Source: Ottelia alismoides (Eukaryota; Streptophyta; Magnoliopsida; Alismatales; Hydrocharitaceae). Taken from it: a stretch of DNA of 64,000 nucleotides. Positions 32,936 through 45,396 of this stretch are shown in pieces. Made by a program: the position numbers and the translations under genes. The stretch is from contig JAZKJV010005757.1 of NCBI GenBank assembly GCA_037367405.1, positions 1 to 64,000 of the forward strand. Direction: 5' to 3'. The notes below the pieces were generated by a model. The model did no database searches and was not told the DNA's origin. It was given only the letters and a program-made list of their open reading frames with translations. Numbering within the stretch: the first letter of the stretch is position 1; every line of letters begins with the position of its first letter.

Positions 32936-34075
32936 GAGTTTATCATTCAGGCAAACGAATGGCAACAAAAGTTCTTCAGAGTGGCCTCTGGTGACCTACA
33001 CTATTCAAAGATGCAGATGATTATGTCAAATGCTGCACTGACTGTCAGAAGATGGGCGGAACCATAGGAATGAGAGACACGATGCCTGAAATTCATTCAA
33101 ATATCAGACATCTTCGATGCTTGGGGCATCGAATTTATGTGCCCATTCCCTAACAGTTAGAGTTATGAATATATTGTGCTTGTTGTCGACTATGTAAGTT
33201 GCTGGGTGGAGGCTATTCCCACCCGAACCATCGACAGTAGGACTGTTTGTCGATTTTTGAGAGATCACATTATAGCACGGTTCGGGATCCCCAAGATTTT
33301 AATATCTGACAGGGGTAGTTATTTCATAAACAGGGAGGTGAAGAAGTTGACTCAGGAATTCTGCATTGAACATCGTGTTGCTTCACCTTACCACCCGCAA
33401 TCCAATGGCTTAGCTGAATGTTCAAACAGGGAGATCAAGACAATTCTACAGAAGCTTGTGCATCCGGATCGTAAGAACTGGTCTCAGCTGCTTCATTCAG
33501 TTCTTTGGGCTTATAGAACAACGTTCAAGTCACCCTTGGGAATGTCTCCCTACTACCTTGTGTATGGCAAGCCATGTCATCAGCCCGTTGAATTAATTCA
33601 CAAATCTTTATGGGCCATCAACATATGTAATTTGGATTCTGAGAAAACATGGAATAATCAAAAATTGGATATGAATAGATTATTGGAATTCAGAGATTAT
33701 GCATATGACAACATCCTGATGTACAAGGAGAAGGTAAAAACATGGCATGACAAGCATATCCGCCACAAGTCCTTCGACCCGGGTCAGAAGGTGTGGTTGT
33801 TCGATGCGAAATTAAAGATCTTTCCAGGCAAATAGAAGAGCAAATGGACTGGGCCATTTATGGTTAAGCATGTGTGTGACAATTGAAGTGTATTGATATC
33901 TAATTTGTCAGCTAACCTACATCCATTTGTAGTCAATGGACAGCTTCTGAAGCCTTACCTTGAACATGGTACATTCATGTCTGTCGTTGACTCTATTCAA
34001 GTAATATACATGGATGAGCCTGATATTACCAGAGCGACAGAAGAAGACAAAGTAGAGCAAAACATTTTTGAATGA
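32936..34075 (+). pseudogene. Element C: integrase, broken
   Basis: It begins inside the zinc-binding domain (HSGKRMATKVLQSGLW, with TGA in place of a tryptophan codon), then CTDCQKMG. The core runs through the 219-codon frame 33176-33835: LISDRGSYF and GLAECSNRE keep the D-35-E spacing. The first catalytic aspartate is replaced by glutamate (GIEFM near 33130). Stops are visible near 33160, 33833 and 33883, and a frameshift near 33100. The C-terminal extension (to 34075) is longer than that of the LTR3 integrase. Everything upstream of the zinc finger is missing. It is clearly diverged from the A/B/LTR3 integrases. Confidence 0.82.
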
Positions 34076-35670
34076 ATTTTCTGCTCTTCTATCTTATTCT
34101 ACCGACAAGATGTCATCCCCTTCATCACTTCTACACTTAGGATGCACTTTATCCTAAGTATTGGGGGGATGTGCATCCCAATTTGTTCATGTTCCATCTT
34201 CTGATCTCTTTTCTACTTTTCTTCTTTTCCTTTTCTATTTTCTTTTTCTACCGAAAAGGTGTCGCCCTTTGTTGTTAGTCTTCCGTACATAGGGCGTACA
34301 TTATCCTAAGTATGGGGGGTGTGCACCCCGAGTTTTTCTATTTTTTTGATCCTCTCCATTGTCTCCTCTTCTTGTCTATACTTAGGGATATCTTACGCTA
34401 AGTATAGGGGGAGACAGCCTGAGTATGATCTGTTCATTCCCACCCTTGACCCTCCCTGTTTGGTGTACAGTCTGTTATACTTAGGATTATTTGATCCTAA
34501 GTATGGGGGGACGGTCAGCTTCTCATTCGTTCATTGCTCTATTCCCTTATTCTTTAGATTTTCCTATACTCAGTACAAGTTATGTCTTCTCTTTTCTCTT
34601 TGATCTATGAGGACATGTCTCAAGCAAAGTATAGGGGGTCGTATATACTACGTATATACTTTAGCCATAACTCATTGAAAATAGTTTGAAAATCTTTTGA
34701 GAACTATTTGGAAAACGTTTTGTTACATGTTTTCAACATTTGTAAAAACTGTTTGATTTGAAACTTTTATTTTTCTTTGTGTGAAATAAAATGTTTGAAA
34801 AATGATTTGTAAATGGTTTTAAAATGGTTGCAAAAATATTTTGAAAAATCTATCTATATTGTTTGAAAAACCTTTGCAAAATGATTTTCAAATGTGTGAA
34901 CATGTTTGCAAAATTGTTTGTAAAAAGTATTTTGGACTATTGTTTTCAAAAGTGTTTGAAAAACTTTTTTCAAATAAATTTGAGGAATATATACATCACA
35001 CTAAAATTCATTATATATGTACTTATAAATCGACTACTTACTCTTGTAAATTCTTAAAATCCACTTCTTGTAAATATAAGATGCATCCCTATGTAAATAT
35101 TTTGTACCTAGTTATTAGCCAATTCTTTTCAAAAATTCCCAAAATATTTGCAAAATTAAAATACCAAAAACAATTGAAAAATCTTTTTGAAAAATAAAAA
35201 AATGCATATGCATCATCTTTTCAAAAATCCATAAAACGTTCAAAATCTTTGAAAACCGCATCACAAAAATATTTTCTGCATTTTCTGCATATCATTTGCA
35301 TAGCATGAGCATTTTTCGGATTGAGTTTGATAGTTGAACAAGTCTAAGTAAAATCTGAAGATTGGAGGTTGATTGGACCTTAAAATCTACCTAATAACAG
35401 AAACCTTATAGGAGCTGGAATTAAGGTACTTCAGGTCTAGTTGACTTAATTCTTTGAGGATCACGGGACTTGGTTCAATGGATTCTTGACTGCCTATGTA
35501 GAGTATTTCGGAGCACACACATGACTCTTGTTGATAATGACCTAACTTGGACACCTGCACCTTTCACTTGGCTCAACTCAGTTGGAGTGGTGAGGGGATT
35601 GGATTTGCCGGTATGAGACACACTCAAGTAAAAACATTTGTCCTCCTCTAGGGTGGGAAGTGCACCCCAA
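34076..35670 (+). mobile_element. Element C: 3' noncoding region, first part
   Basis: It corresponds to 1-1230 of element A, with the hairpin array at 34131-34638, an AT-rich stretch (34680-35290) and the conserved block at 35300-35665. It is cut at 35670 by a solo LTR2 and continues at 39510. No gene is seen; the 118-codon frame at 34841 is low-complexity and unsupported. Confidence 0.75.
34131..34638 (+). repeat. Array of polypurine-tract-like hairpins (element C)
   Basis: Five units: 34131-34168, 34281-34319, 34376-34411, 34474-34510 and 34627-34638. Four are inverted repeats of the CTATACTTAGG/CCTAAGTATAG type with some decay; the last is a tract-like run followed by a TATACTT arm. Element C has one unit more than A, B and the LTR3 element. 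Confidence 0.8.
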
Positions 35671-38600
35671 TGATGAATCCAAATTTCATCATCTTTATTC
35701 TATCATTTTGGCCTCAAAAACCTTGGGAAATGCATGTAAATACCATTAATTCCCGCATCTTAGCATTCATGCATGTATATGTAAATAGTGTATAAAATAC
35801 AGTTTTTAAAGACAAAATTATAGAATAAAGAAAAAAAAAGAATAAAATATTGTAAATATTTTATGACCCGAAACTCTGTGACCTAGGCATCTAGATGAAT
35901 AGGCCGAAAAGGAATAAAGTAGGGGGAGATAAGGGCAACAATACCACTAAAATTACCTTTTATTTTATTCATTCCTTATTCATTTTGAGACCCATTTTGT
36001 TTTCACTTTTTATACCTCAAATAAAGAAACTTTACATGAAAGTTGTAGATAATTAAATAAAGAAAAATACAAAATTAATTTCATACAAAAATATTGTACA
36101 GATAAAAAGTTATGGTCAGAATAAAATCCCAGAATCCCAACTTCCCAGACCTGTATCTCCTTAATAGAAACTCGAAATGCATCAAACTCACCTTTAATTT
36201 TATATAATTTTAAATAAGCTATTTAGTGGCGGTGGTTTCGTATTTTGCAGAGCTATGGTTTGAAAGTTGAGTTTTGGACCCCTATTGTATACTTGTGCAG
36301 ATTAAAATATTCATTTTATTATTTGTTATTATTTTCATAATTTTATATTTTTATAATTTTGTAAATATTATTTATAATAAATGTGTATGTTAAAATCATA
36401 ATAAAAACTCAAAGAAAACATAAAATAAAATACTTGTATATATCACATACCTAGGTATAATACCTATACATATACCTATAGAATTACTATTTATATTTTA
36501 TTAAGTATACTTACTATTTATATTTTATTAAGTATACAAAATACATCATAAAAATATAATAAAAATATATTTAAGTGTATAAGAATATTCTATAAATTTA
36601 TAAAATAATAAACAAAATTAATAAAATCAAATAAATAAAAATAAAAATAAAATATTAAAATACATAGATACATGTACCTGTATAGGCCTAATGGGGAAAC
36701 TCGTATTTTTATTCCTCATAAAAATAAATAAAAATCACCATAAAATTATTTATAAAATAAGTAATTTTTTTATTTTATAACCTAAAATTAATAAATTGAT
36801 TTACTATTTTATTTCGAATTTTCAAATAATTTTGACCAGCATTTTCCTAGTTGGTCCACGTGGACCAACCAGAGTCGGTCGTTGGTTGACCTCGGTCAAC
36901 TCCCTGACCGAGGCCTGCCAGCCTTCTGACACCCGATATTTTGCCTGATTTCTCCCCTTTTTGGAGCTCGATCCATTCTCCCTCGAGCCTCGATTCCTTC
37001 TTGGAACTTCTTCCCCGATCTTCACTGTGCCACGCCAAGCACCTAAATCTTCCAAAATCCTCATCATTCGTGTGTGGCCCTCGCTTGATGGAGACGCCAT
37101 CACCAGGTACATATCGGACATGCCACCTTCGAGCTCCAGTTTGAACCCCTTGCGTGCATCTTTCTCCCCACCTATTATGCTCCAGAGATAGAGGGAGGTG
37201 ACAGCTCCCCATTCCATGCTTCAGGTGGGTTGAGGAAGGGCCGAGGCAGCTCCACCATCTCCGCTGACCACCGGCGTCGAGGTACCCTTCCTATAGCTTC
37301 CGACCATCGAGGTCTTCCCTTTTCTCCCATTTTTCTTTTTGCTTTTTATTCCCCGTAGCTGTAGGCTCATTTTCCCCTTTAGATCTTTAAGTTCCGTTCG
37401 CTATCCCGCCCAATCGCACTCCATCGCTGGCATGCACCGTAGGCCGAATCTCCTCCGCTTCCATAGCCCATCTCCGATGTCCACTTCGCCTCCGCAGGGT
37501 CCAGGAAGTTTTCCCTGGACCCTCTCATCCCCATTTGCAGGTCGATAGCGCGTAACGATCCCTGGAGACCCATCTTCGTACTTCGTCGGAGGTACCTGGA
37601 GCTCGAAGCTCCGCCGCCTTCGCGCCAGCACCACCGAGCTCCTCCGATGAAGTGGAGTCCTCCAGCACATAGTGCAACCTTCCAGGAGCACCCCGACCAA
37701 TTTTGAGCCGAAGCATTGCTGGAGACCCAAGATCCAGCTCGGGGAAGTTCGCCTTGCCAGCGTTCTTCCCTGTTATTCCCCTCGCCTCTCCGCCGTCCGA
37801 TCCGGTCACCGCTCTAGATTGCACGACAACTGTTGGATCCTCGTGCGTCACCACCATTCAATCAAGCCTGGAGGATCTAATTGCAACCGATCATCGCCGA
37901 ACCGTCATCGACCGTCCCCGAAGCGCCACGTGGATTAGTTAAGGTCGTCCGCCGTTGGATTGCCAGGCCGTGGGTATTTTGCACCTTTGACCCTGGCCAT
38001 TTTGTGTTTTATTTTTATTCTTTAAACTTTCAGGCGTAGTTTAAATATTTTCGTAATATTTGTATTCAGACCCCCGTGCTTTTAATATTTGTATTTAGGT
38101 CATATCCACGTCACCTCACGTGATCCGCACACGTGGGGTAGTGGGTATTTTGCATAGGACCCCCTGGGGTTTGTTTATTTCATTCTAGTCCATGAACTTT
38201 TGATTTAAGTTGTAATATTTTGGTAAAATTGCATGTTAGCCCTATAACTTTGTAAAATTGTAAAAATACCCTTGCTAGTTCGCGTGCCCCGTGCGCGTGA
38301 GTTTGGACATTTTGCAGAGACCCCCTCTAAGTTTGGGTATTTATATTTAGTCCAGAAAATTGTGTTTAATGTTATATATTTTTGGAAAAATTGCAAGTAG
38401 GCCCTTGGACTTTTGTGCATTTACGTTATGCCCTTGCTAGTATTGAATTTTTGCGTGGATGTTTACATTTATTTCATGCATCATTTTAACACGAAAAATT
38501 ACCAAAAAAATAACATAAGCTCTTGTTGCATTATACTTTAACGCCATATTTTTAGTTTGCATTTTTATTGCATTTTAATATTTATAAAAAAACAAAAACA

Positions 38601-39509
38601 AGCATTTTTATTACTGTTTGAATCAGAAAATACCAAAAAATATTAAAACCCCTTGAAAATTTTCCAAAAAATATATTTTGTGTATTTTAGTGTGTTTTAA
38701 CGTCTGTCCAAAAACATTAAAAAATTTCAAAAGAAAACCCATAAAAATTATAAAAACCAGATATCTTCATAAAAATATTAAAAATCCCAGAAAATCCCAA
38801 AAATATAATCTTTGTCTCAAAAGTTTCCTTATTTTATTATCTTTTATTTAAAATTAATTTGGAAAATTTTTGTTACTGTTTGATATTTTGTTTTCCCATT
38901 TTAGTTTCAGCTCTTTATTTTATTCAATGTTTTCAGTATTTTTTACTTTAAAAGTACCAAAAAATTATAAAAAATATAGAAAAATCACAAAAACATTAGA
39001 AAAATATAAAAGCTCAAAAAGATTTTATTTCCTGAATTCTGTTTATTTTTACCAATTTTTCTCTATATATTATATCCCTTTCTCCTTTATTGTACATATA
39101 CTTCATTATTGAAAAAAATATAAAAATATATAAAATATATAAAGAAAATAGAAAATCAGAAATTAAAAATATAAATATAAAATTATAAATTAAAAAAACA
39201 AAAAATATAAAAATTAAAAACCCACCAAAAGTAGCACTTGAAGGCATTTGATCACTTTCATATTTTTCTTTGAGCACTATTACTTTGTCTATCCTGCTTG
39301 CTCCTTGAATTCGACACTCTACACATACTTGCACCTATACACACTTATTGTAGAGTTCTAATAAATTTTAACTCCACGCCACTTTCATTGCTTGATTTTA
39401 TTATTATGGATTAATTGTTGATTGGAGTCCGGATTTACCAAGGGTCGCCACAACGACTTTGTCTCCACCTTGTGTGAGGCATCTTAGACCCTCGTGATTC
39501 TCCGCTTCA
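35671..39509 (+). mobile_element. Solo LTR2 in the 3' region of element C
   Basis: 3839 bp from TGATGAATCC to CCGCTTCA, flanked by cccaa at 35666-35670 and 39510-39514. The surrounding element C sequence reads through when it is removed (compare 1225-1280). It carries the G-box palindrome (36851-36868), the W-box inverted repeat (36885-36900), a GC-rich block (36930-37980), TTGCA/ACGTG repeats (37975-38420) and an AT-rich tail. The frames at 36822-37217 and 37401-37857 are not preserved in other LTR2 copies and are not called. Confidence 0.9.
36851..36900 (+). promoter_or_regulatory. G-box palindrome and W-box inverted repeat in solo LTR2
   Basis: TTGGTCCACGTGGACCAA (36851-36868), a perfect palindrome centred on the G-box CACGTG, is followed by GTTGACC, TC, GGTCAAC (36885-36900). 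bZIP or bHLH and WRKY factors bind such cores in plants; binding here is inferred. Confidence 0.6.
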
Positions 39510-40284
39510 CCCAACCCGTCCAGTGATGAGGAATTCTAAAGACAGGAGAGTGTGCGTTGTAATAAAGCTTCAAAAGAGGGATAGTCTACTGTCTCAAGAG
39601 GAAAAACTCCCTACGTATAAGTCGTTGTAAATAGTATTTCAAAAAAAGCTCTAAAAAATGGATAGGCCGGTATAAAAATAAAATGCCTACCGGAGTGTAT
39701 ATATGTTGTACAGTCAATAAGCAAGCTCGAGCATCAAAGTCAAATTATGTGAGCCTGCAGCTGGATGACTTGACTACACTAGTCTTGCATCCTAGGATAG
39801 GTAGCTACACTGGCTACCGTCCATTCTTCTCTTCACCCCTCCTAGTGAGCTGGTTGCCACATGAACTTAGAAGGGAATACCCTGCTCCTCGAGGAAGGAG
39901 TTATTGTATTAGGGAATCATTGGGTAGTCGTACTAGAGAAGTCATTCTCTTTGTCATTCTAGTTGGGGAGAGCCACTATCACTTACATTGTACGAGTCAG
40001 ATTCATAGTCATAAGGGTTTGCGAATGAGTTGAAGTATTCTGACCTGGCTATTGAGGAGACTTGAACAGAGTTTTGAGATTCTCGAAGGCTGTTGGATTT
40101 CAAATCTGGTTCTCATTAAGGTTCCACCTGCACTAAAATTCTAAAGGTCTGACTTAAGCTCAAAACTTTGATTATGTGAAGACAAGTTTGATAATTAAAC
40201 TAAATCCAATTTTCTTCTTTTTCTTTTCTTTATTTTTCTTTTCTATACTTATTGCATAAGTGTTTGCCAGGGACTAGCAAAGGC
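39510..40284 (+). mobile_element. Element C: 3' noncoding region, second part
   Basis: It resumes element C after the solo LTR with the second cccaa and matches 1240-2026 of element A, including the block with two CTACACT motifs (39770-39830). The pre-tract hairpin is slightly decayed (GTTTGCCAGGGACTAGCAAA). No gene is seen. Confidence 0.8.
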
Positions 40285-40297
40285 AAGTATAGAGGGA
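40285..40297 (+). promoter_or_regulatory. Polypurine tract of element C
   Basis: AAGTATAGAGGGA directly precedes the LTR start TGATGAATCTATG. Confidence 0.8.
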
Positions 40298-43200
40298 TGA
40301 TGAATCTATGTTTTATCATCTTTATTCCATCATTTTGGCCTTAAAACCCTAGTAAATGTGTGTAAATATAATTAATTCATGCATGCATTCATGCATCATT
40401 GGGTAAATTGTATATAAAATACGGGTTTTAAAGCCAAAACTATAGAATAAAGAAAAGAAAAGAAAAAAGAATAAAATATTGCAAATGTTTTATGACCCGA
40501 AACCCCGAGACCTAGGCATCTCGATGATTAGGTCGATAAGGAATAAAGTAGGGGGAGATAAGGGCCAAAATACAATAAAAATCCCTTTTATTTTAATTCA
40601 TTCATTATTCATTTCAGGACCTATTTTTGGTTTCACTTTTTATACCTCAAATAAAGAAATTTTGTATATGAAAGTTGTAGATAATTAAATATAGAAAAAT
40701 ACAAAATTAATTTCACTCAAAAATAATATACAGATAAAAAGTTTTGATCTGAATAAGATTTTAGAATCCCAACTTCCCAGACCTGCATCTCTCAAATAAA
40801 AACTCGAAATGTATCAAAATCACCTTTAATTGTATATAATTTTTAATAAGCTATTTAATGAAAGTCGTTTCGTATTTTTTGGAGCAACGATTTGAAAGTT
40901 AAGTTTTAGAACCCTATTGTATAGCTATACTGATTAAAATATTCATTTTATTTATTCTTCATTATTTTTATAATTTTTATATTTTTATAATTTTGCAAAT
41001 ATTATTTATAATACATGTACATATTAAATTCAGAATAAAAACACAAGGAAGATACAAAAAAATCTCTATATACAATACATAGACAATATACCTGTAAATA
41101 TACCTATATTATAAATACTTCTCTTTATTTAAGTGTATAAAATACAAAAGAAAAATAAAATTAAAATATATCTAAGTTCATAAAAATAAGTTATAAATTT
41201 ATAAAATAATAAACCAAAATAAATAAATCAAATATACCAAATAAAAATAAAATGTTAAAATACATAGATATATATACCTATATAACCCTTAAAAGGGAAC
41301 TTGTAATTTTAAATCTTGAAAAAATAAATAAAAACCATAATAAATTAATTTATAAAAAAACAAACATTTTCATTTAATAACTAAAAATAATAAAATCGTT
41401 TCTTATTTTTAAACGAATTTACAAGACTTTTTTCCATAGAATTTTCTGGTTGGTCCACGTGGACCAACCAGAGCCTTCCCCTGGTTAACCTCGGTCAACT
41501 CTCTGACCGAGGTCTGGCTTTTGTCAGAATGTTGTTTTCCACCCGATTTCGTGATTTTTTGGAGGCCGATCCTTTCGCCCTTTTGCATCGCATCCTCTTT
41601 GACTTTTGTCCCTCGTATAATGGTCTTTCATGCCTAGTGATTTCTTCGGGGCGTGTGTCACTGAATCGTCTGGTCTCACTCGATCTTGGAGCCGGCCCGT
41701 CAACTCATTCAAAAGGGACCCCCGACTTTCCTTGTCTCCTTCATCGCTCTTCCACCTCTAGTTCCTAGACCTAACACCCCGACGTCCTTCCTGGTGACAA
41801 CGAGAATAGGACGCACACCTCGGGAGGTCCAGACGGTGTTGAATCGAGGTGTATCCACTCGTCGAAGGTCTCGTCGGAGCCATCCTCCAGCGCCACCTTG
41901 GTGAGGCTTTTTCTTTCTTCTTTTACACTTTCTTCTTTTACACTTCCCTTCCATCGAATCAAACTTCGATCACAGCAAAATCTCATCATTTCGCGTCTAG
42001 CCGTGCCCCGGGTTACGCCGGCCGACGACGAACGCCTCCACACTACCTACCGCCCCTTTATTCCCATTGGTGGGTCACGACTATTTGCCCACGACCGCCT
42101 TGACTATCCTTGTAGGTACCAGGAACTAAAAAAGAGACACATGGAGGTGAATTTTGTGCGTCGCCGGAGCTTCCTGGGGTCCTTCTTGGCCTCGCCGTCG
42201 TAGGGGCACTCCAGGAGCCATCGGTCCTTTTTGCCGCCACCAGCATGTAAAGGATCCTCGCAGGAACTGATCTACACCATCAGAGGAATCCCAGGTGCAT
42301 GGAGGCTCAAGCTTTGGCTGATCCATACTCGGTAAGCTCAGGTTCTTTGTGTGTTCATGCAGATAGCTCAGTACCGTCTGATCCTCCCTGATCTTCCAGA
42401 GGAGCAGCGACCGTCAGATTAGATCGGAGCTTAGCCTTTCGATCATTTTGGAGCATCTAATCTCGGTCGTCCGTTGCAAAGCGGCATCGTGCGCTGAGGT
42501 CACGCCACGTTGCATAAGTGAAGCTGATCAGACCGTCCGCTAGCAACCATCTTTGGGTATTTTACACCTCTACCTAGGCGATTTTGTGCATTTATTATTT
42601 AGTACTTACTCTTTCATATGCCGTTTAAAAACTTTTGTAGTATTTATGTTTATGCCCCTTAAGCTTTGGCTCATTGCTTTTAGTTCTGGCCACGTCACCT
42701 CACGTGACGCATCATGTGAGGTGGCGATTTTACGGCCAGGCCCTTGGGTGTTTCAATATTTTAATCAGTACTAAAACTTTAAAATCAAGTTGTAACTTTT
42801 TGGTAAACTTGCATTCATGCCCTTGCATTTGTTGGAAATTACATTTGTGCCCCTACCAAGTGCGCACGTGGTTCTCCACATGATCTTTGGCATTTTTGCA
42901 TATGTAACCCTGGGTTTCTGGTGACTTATATTTGGTCAATTAAATATTCTATTCAGATATATAATTTTTGGGAATATTGCACTTTGGCTCTCACTTTTTG
43001 CTAATAAAAAACCCTCACAGTAGTGTAGTTTCTCTTTATGGTTTGCATTTATTTCATGCATCTATAAAATTTGAAAAATCACCAAAAATTATCGTAGCAT
43101 CATGTTGCAATGTGCTATCACTCTATGTTTTTAGTTTGCATTTTTGTTTCATTTTATTATTTATAAAAAATCAAAAACATGCATTTTCGGCACCATTTGC

Positions 43201-43982
43201 ATTGAAAATTACATAAAAATTATAAAAACTTTTTGAAAAATTCGAAAAAAATTTATATTTTGTATATTTAATTGGGTTTTATCTTTAGACCAAAAATCAC
43301 TAAAAAATATAAAAGGAAACTCCTAAAAATTACAAAACTCCAAAAACCTTCAAAAAATAATAAAATCCAGAAAAATCATAAAAATATAATTTTTGTTTCT
43401 AAATTTTATAAATTTTATTATCTTTAAGTTAAAATTAATTTGAGGAATTTTTGTCACTGTTTACTATTTTTCATCCTCATTTTAATTTCAGCTTTTCATT
43501 TTATTCACTATTTTCAATATTTTTGACGTTAAAAATACCAAAAAAATTAACAAAATCATAGAAAAATCACAAAAAACATTAAAAAATACAAAAGGCCTAA
43601 AAATACTTTATTTTTATATTTTGACTATTTTTTTACTTATTTTTATAAATACATTATCACTCTCTTCTTATATTGTATCTATATTTTATTTTATAATTCA
43701 AAAGAAAACAAAATTAAAAAAATACAAAATATAAAAATAAAATATAAAATCAGAAATTAGAAAGCAAAGTATGTGAAAGGATATTGGGTGTGATATTTTT
43801 ATCTAGTTTGCTCTACACCTAGCTTCCTGTGCTCGACCCCTACTTGCTTGCCACTCTACATTCTTAGTAGGGTATAATAAATTTTAACTCTTGCTCTTAA
43901 TTACTTGATTATTTGTGTGGGTTAACTGTTGATCAACAGAAGGTTTGAGTAGTCGATTCAACGATGGTGAGCATCATTTGTC
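40298..43982 (+). mobile_element. 3' LTR2 of element C
   Basis: It starts after the tract and aligns with the solo LTR at 35671. Landmarks are the G-box palindrome 41446-41471, the inverted W-box-like pair 41484-41499, a GC-rich block (41540-42540), TTGCA/ACGTG repeats (42540-42930) and AT-rich sequence. The right end is placed at TTTGTCA (43982) by position and the CA ending; the last 60 bases align poorly, so the end is uncertain by some tens of bases. Confidence 0.75.
41446..41499 (+). promoter_or_regulatory. G-box palindrome and W-box-like inverted repeat in C's LTR
   Basis: A perfect 26-bp palindrome centred on CACGTG (41446-41471) is followed by GTTAACCTCGGTCAAC (41484-41499), where one arm has lost the TTGACC core. 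Confidence 0.6.
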
Positions 43983-44430
43983 AGGACATTATTTTGCGAC
44001 TCTCGTCTTCCCGTTTTTCAATCCCCCTCCTCCACCCCCAGCCTTTGATCAGAGAAGAAGAAGGCGTAGCCCCTGACCGAGGAGGATCAAGGAGGATGAC
44101 CGTTCCTCGTAGTTGAATTCTCTTCGGCCATTAACGATTATGAACCTGGAGGGTGATGTGGTCGGATAGGTCTCCGTGCTTCATCGTCTTCTCCATCTCT
44201 GATTGTGGGTTTCAATTTTGGAGGTGATCCTTTTGATTTCCAATTTTACCCCTCTTACCCAAACCATGGTTTGAAAAAAACCATGGTTAAGCTCAACTCA
44301 TTGACAGTCAAAGTAACGAAGGGACACAAGTGATCGAACGACAAGAAGTCAGGGGCACAACTGATATTCCTAAAAAGAGGGGTATAACTGTTATTGCAAT
44401 ATCTCAGAGGGGCACAACTTATAAAAACTG
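43983..44430. other. Unassigned 450-bp segment
   Basis: Moderate-GC sequence between element C's LTR and the MITE cluster. It contains a CCATGG pair separated by TTTGAAAAAAA (44264-44286) and no open frame longer than 60 codons. It could be host intergenic DNA or the tail of an unrecognised repeat. Confidence 0.4.
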
Positions 44431-44456
44431 ATATATATATATATATATATATATAT

Positions 44457-44631
44457 GAGGATTGATCCTGTGAGAACCAAAAACTATGAGAGATGAGATG
44501 AATGATTCTGGACCACTAGATTATGTTGTCTCTCTCCTCATTGATTGCAGGAGGAGAGAGAAGAGCAGAATCTAATGGTTAAGATTCACTTCTCTCATGC
44601 TCTCACAGATTTTGACTCCCACATGACCAAC

Positions 44632-44632
<1 letters not shown>
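44457..44632. mobile_element. Foldback MITE, family M1, copy 1
   Basis: About 176 bp whose ends are imperfect inverted repeats of GGTTGATCCTGTGAGAG followed by a variable AAAA stretch. It is bordered by a (TA)n run at 44431-44456 on the left and CT then (TA)n at 44633-44664 on the right. No coding capacity. Confidence 0.7.
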
Positions 44633-44664
<32 letters not shown>

Positions 44665-44812
44665 GAGTGATCCCGTGAGAGTAAAAACTGTGAGAGAATG
44701 AGAGCAATGATTCTAAACCACTAGATTATGTCTTCTCTATCCTGGTTGAATCTAGTGGTCCAGAATTACTGCTCTCATGCTCTCACAGGTTTTAGCTCTC
44801 GTAGGATCAACC
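44665..44812. mobile_element. Foldback MITE, family M1, copy 2
   Basis: About 148 bp, again starting GTGATCCCGTGAGAG and ending CTCGTAGGATCAACC. TA repeats border it on both sides (44645-44664 and, after a CT tract, 44842-44858). Confidence 0.7.
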
Positions 44813-44858
44813 ATGTCTCTCTCTCTCCCTCTCTCTCTCTCTATATATATATATATAT

Positions 44859-45030
44859 GGTTGTTCCTGTGAGAGCCAAAACTTATGAGAGTATGATAGC
44901 ATTGATTCTGGACCACTAATTCTGTCACCTCTCTCTTATTGATTGTAAGAGGAGAGAGAATAGAAGAATCTAGTGGTCCAAATTTACTTCTTTCATGCTC
45001 TCATATTTTTTTGCTCTCACCGGATCCTCC
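44859..45030. mobile_element. Foldback MITE, family M1, copy 3
   Basis: About 172 bp between TA runs at 44842-44858 and 45031-45048. It starts GGTTGTTCCTGTGAGAGCC and ends GCTCTCACCGGATCC. Confidence 0.7.
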
Positions 45031-45048
45031 ATATATATATATATATAT

Positions 45049-45354
45049 CCAATGAGGTGAGTCTTTCCTGAAATTCAGAAAGCCACTGCTAAATTAGTAA
45101 ATTGTATACCAATTTTATCAATCTAAACTACACATTGTAAAATAATGATGGTCATATAGGTTTGTAAAATATATCATCCATATTGTAACAAACATTTTTT
45201 TCAAATATAGTGATATTTTCATAAATCTTTTGTGATATACATATTATGTTAATATTTAGTATTAAATTTATGGAGTTAGAATTTGTAAAATAAATAGAAA
45301 AAATGCCTAAATTATCCTGGCTTTCCATGCATTAGGAAAGGTCCACCTTATTGG
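45049..45354. mobile_element. Foldback MITE, family M2
   Basis: About 306 bp of AT-rich DNA with imperfect 36-bp inverted ends: CCAATGAGGTGAGTCTTTCC at the left, and CCAATAAGGTGGACCTTTCC when the right end is reversed. A TA run precedes it and a TA-rich run (45365-45396) follows about 10 bases later. Its ends differ from M1 and M3. Confidence 0.65.
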
Positions 45355-45396
45355 AAGTTTCTCCTATATATATGTATAAGTATATGTATATATATA

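Noticed and set aside
34841..35197. 118-codon plus-strand frame rich in F, K and N
   Set aside because: Low-complexity AT-rich sequence in the element 3' noncoding region; sister copies are not open.
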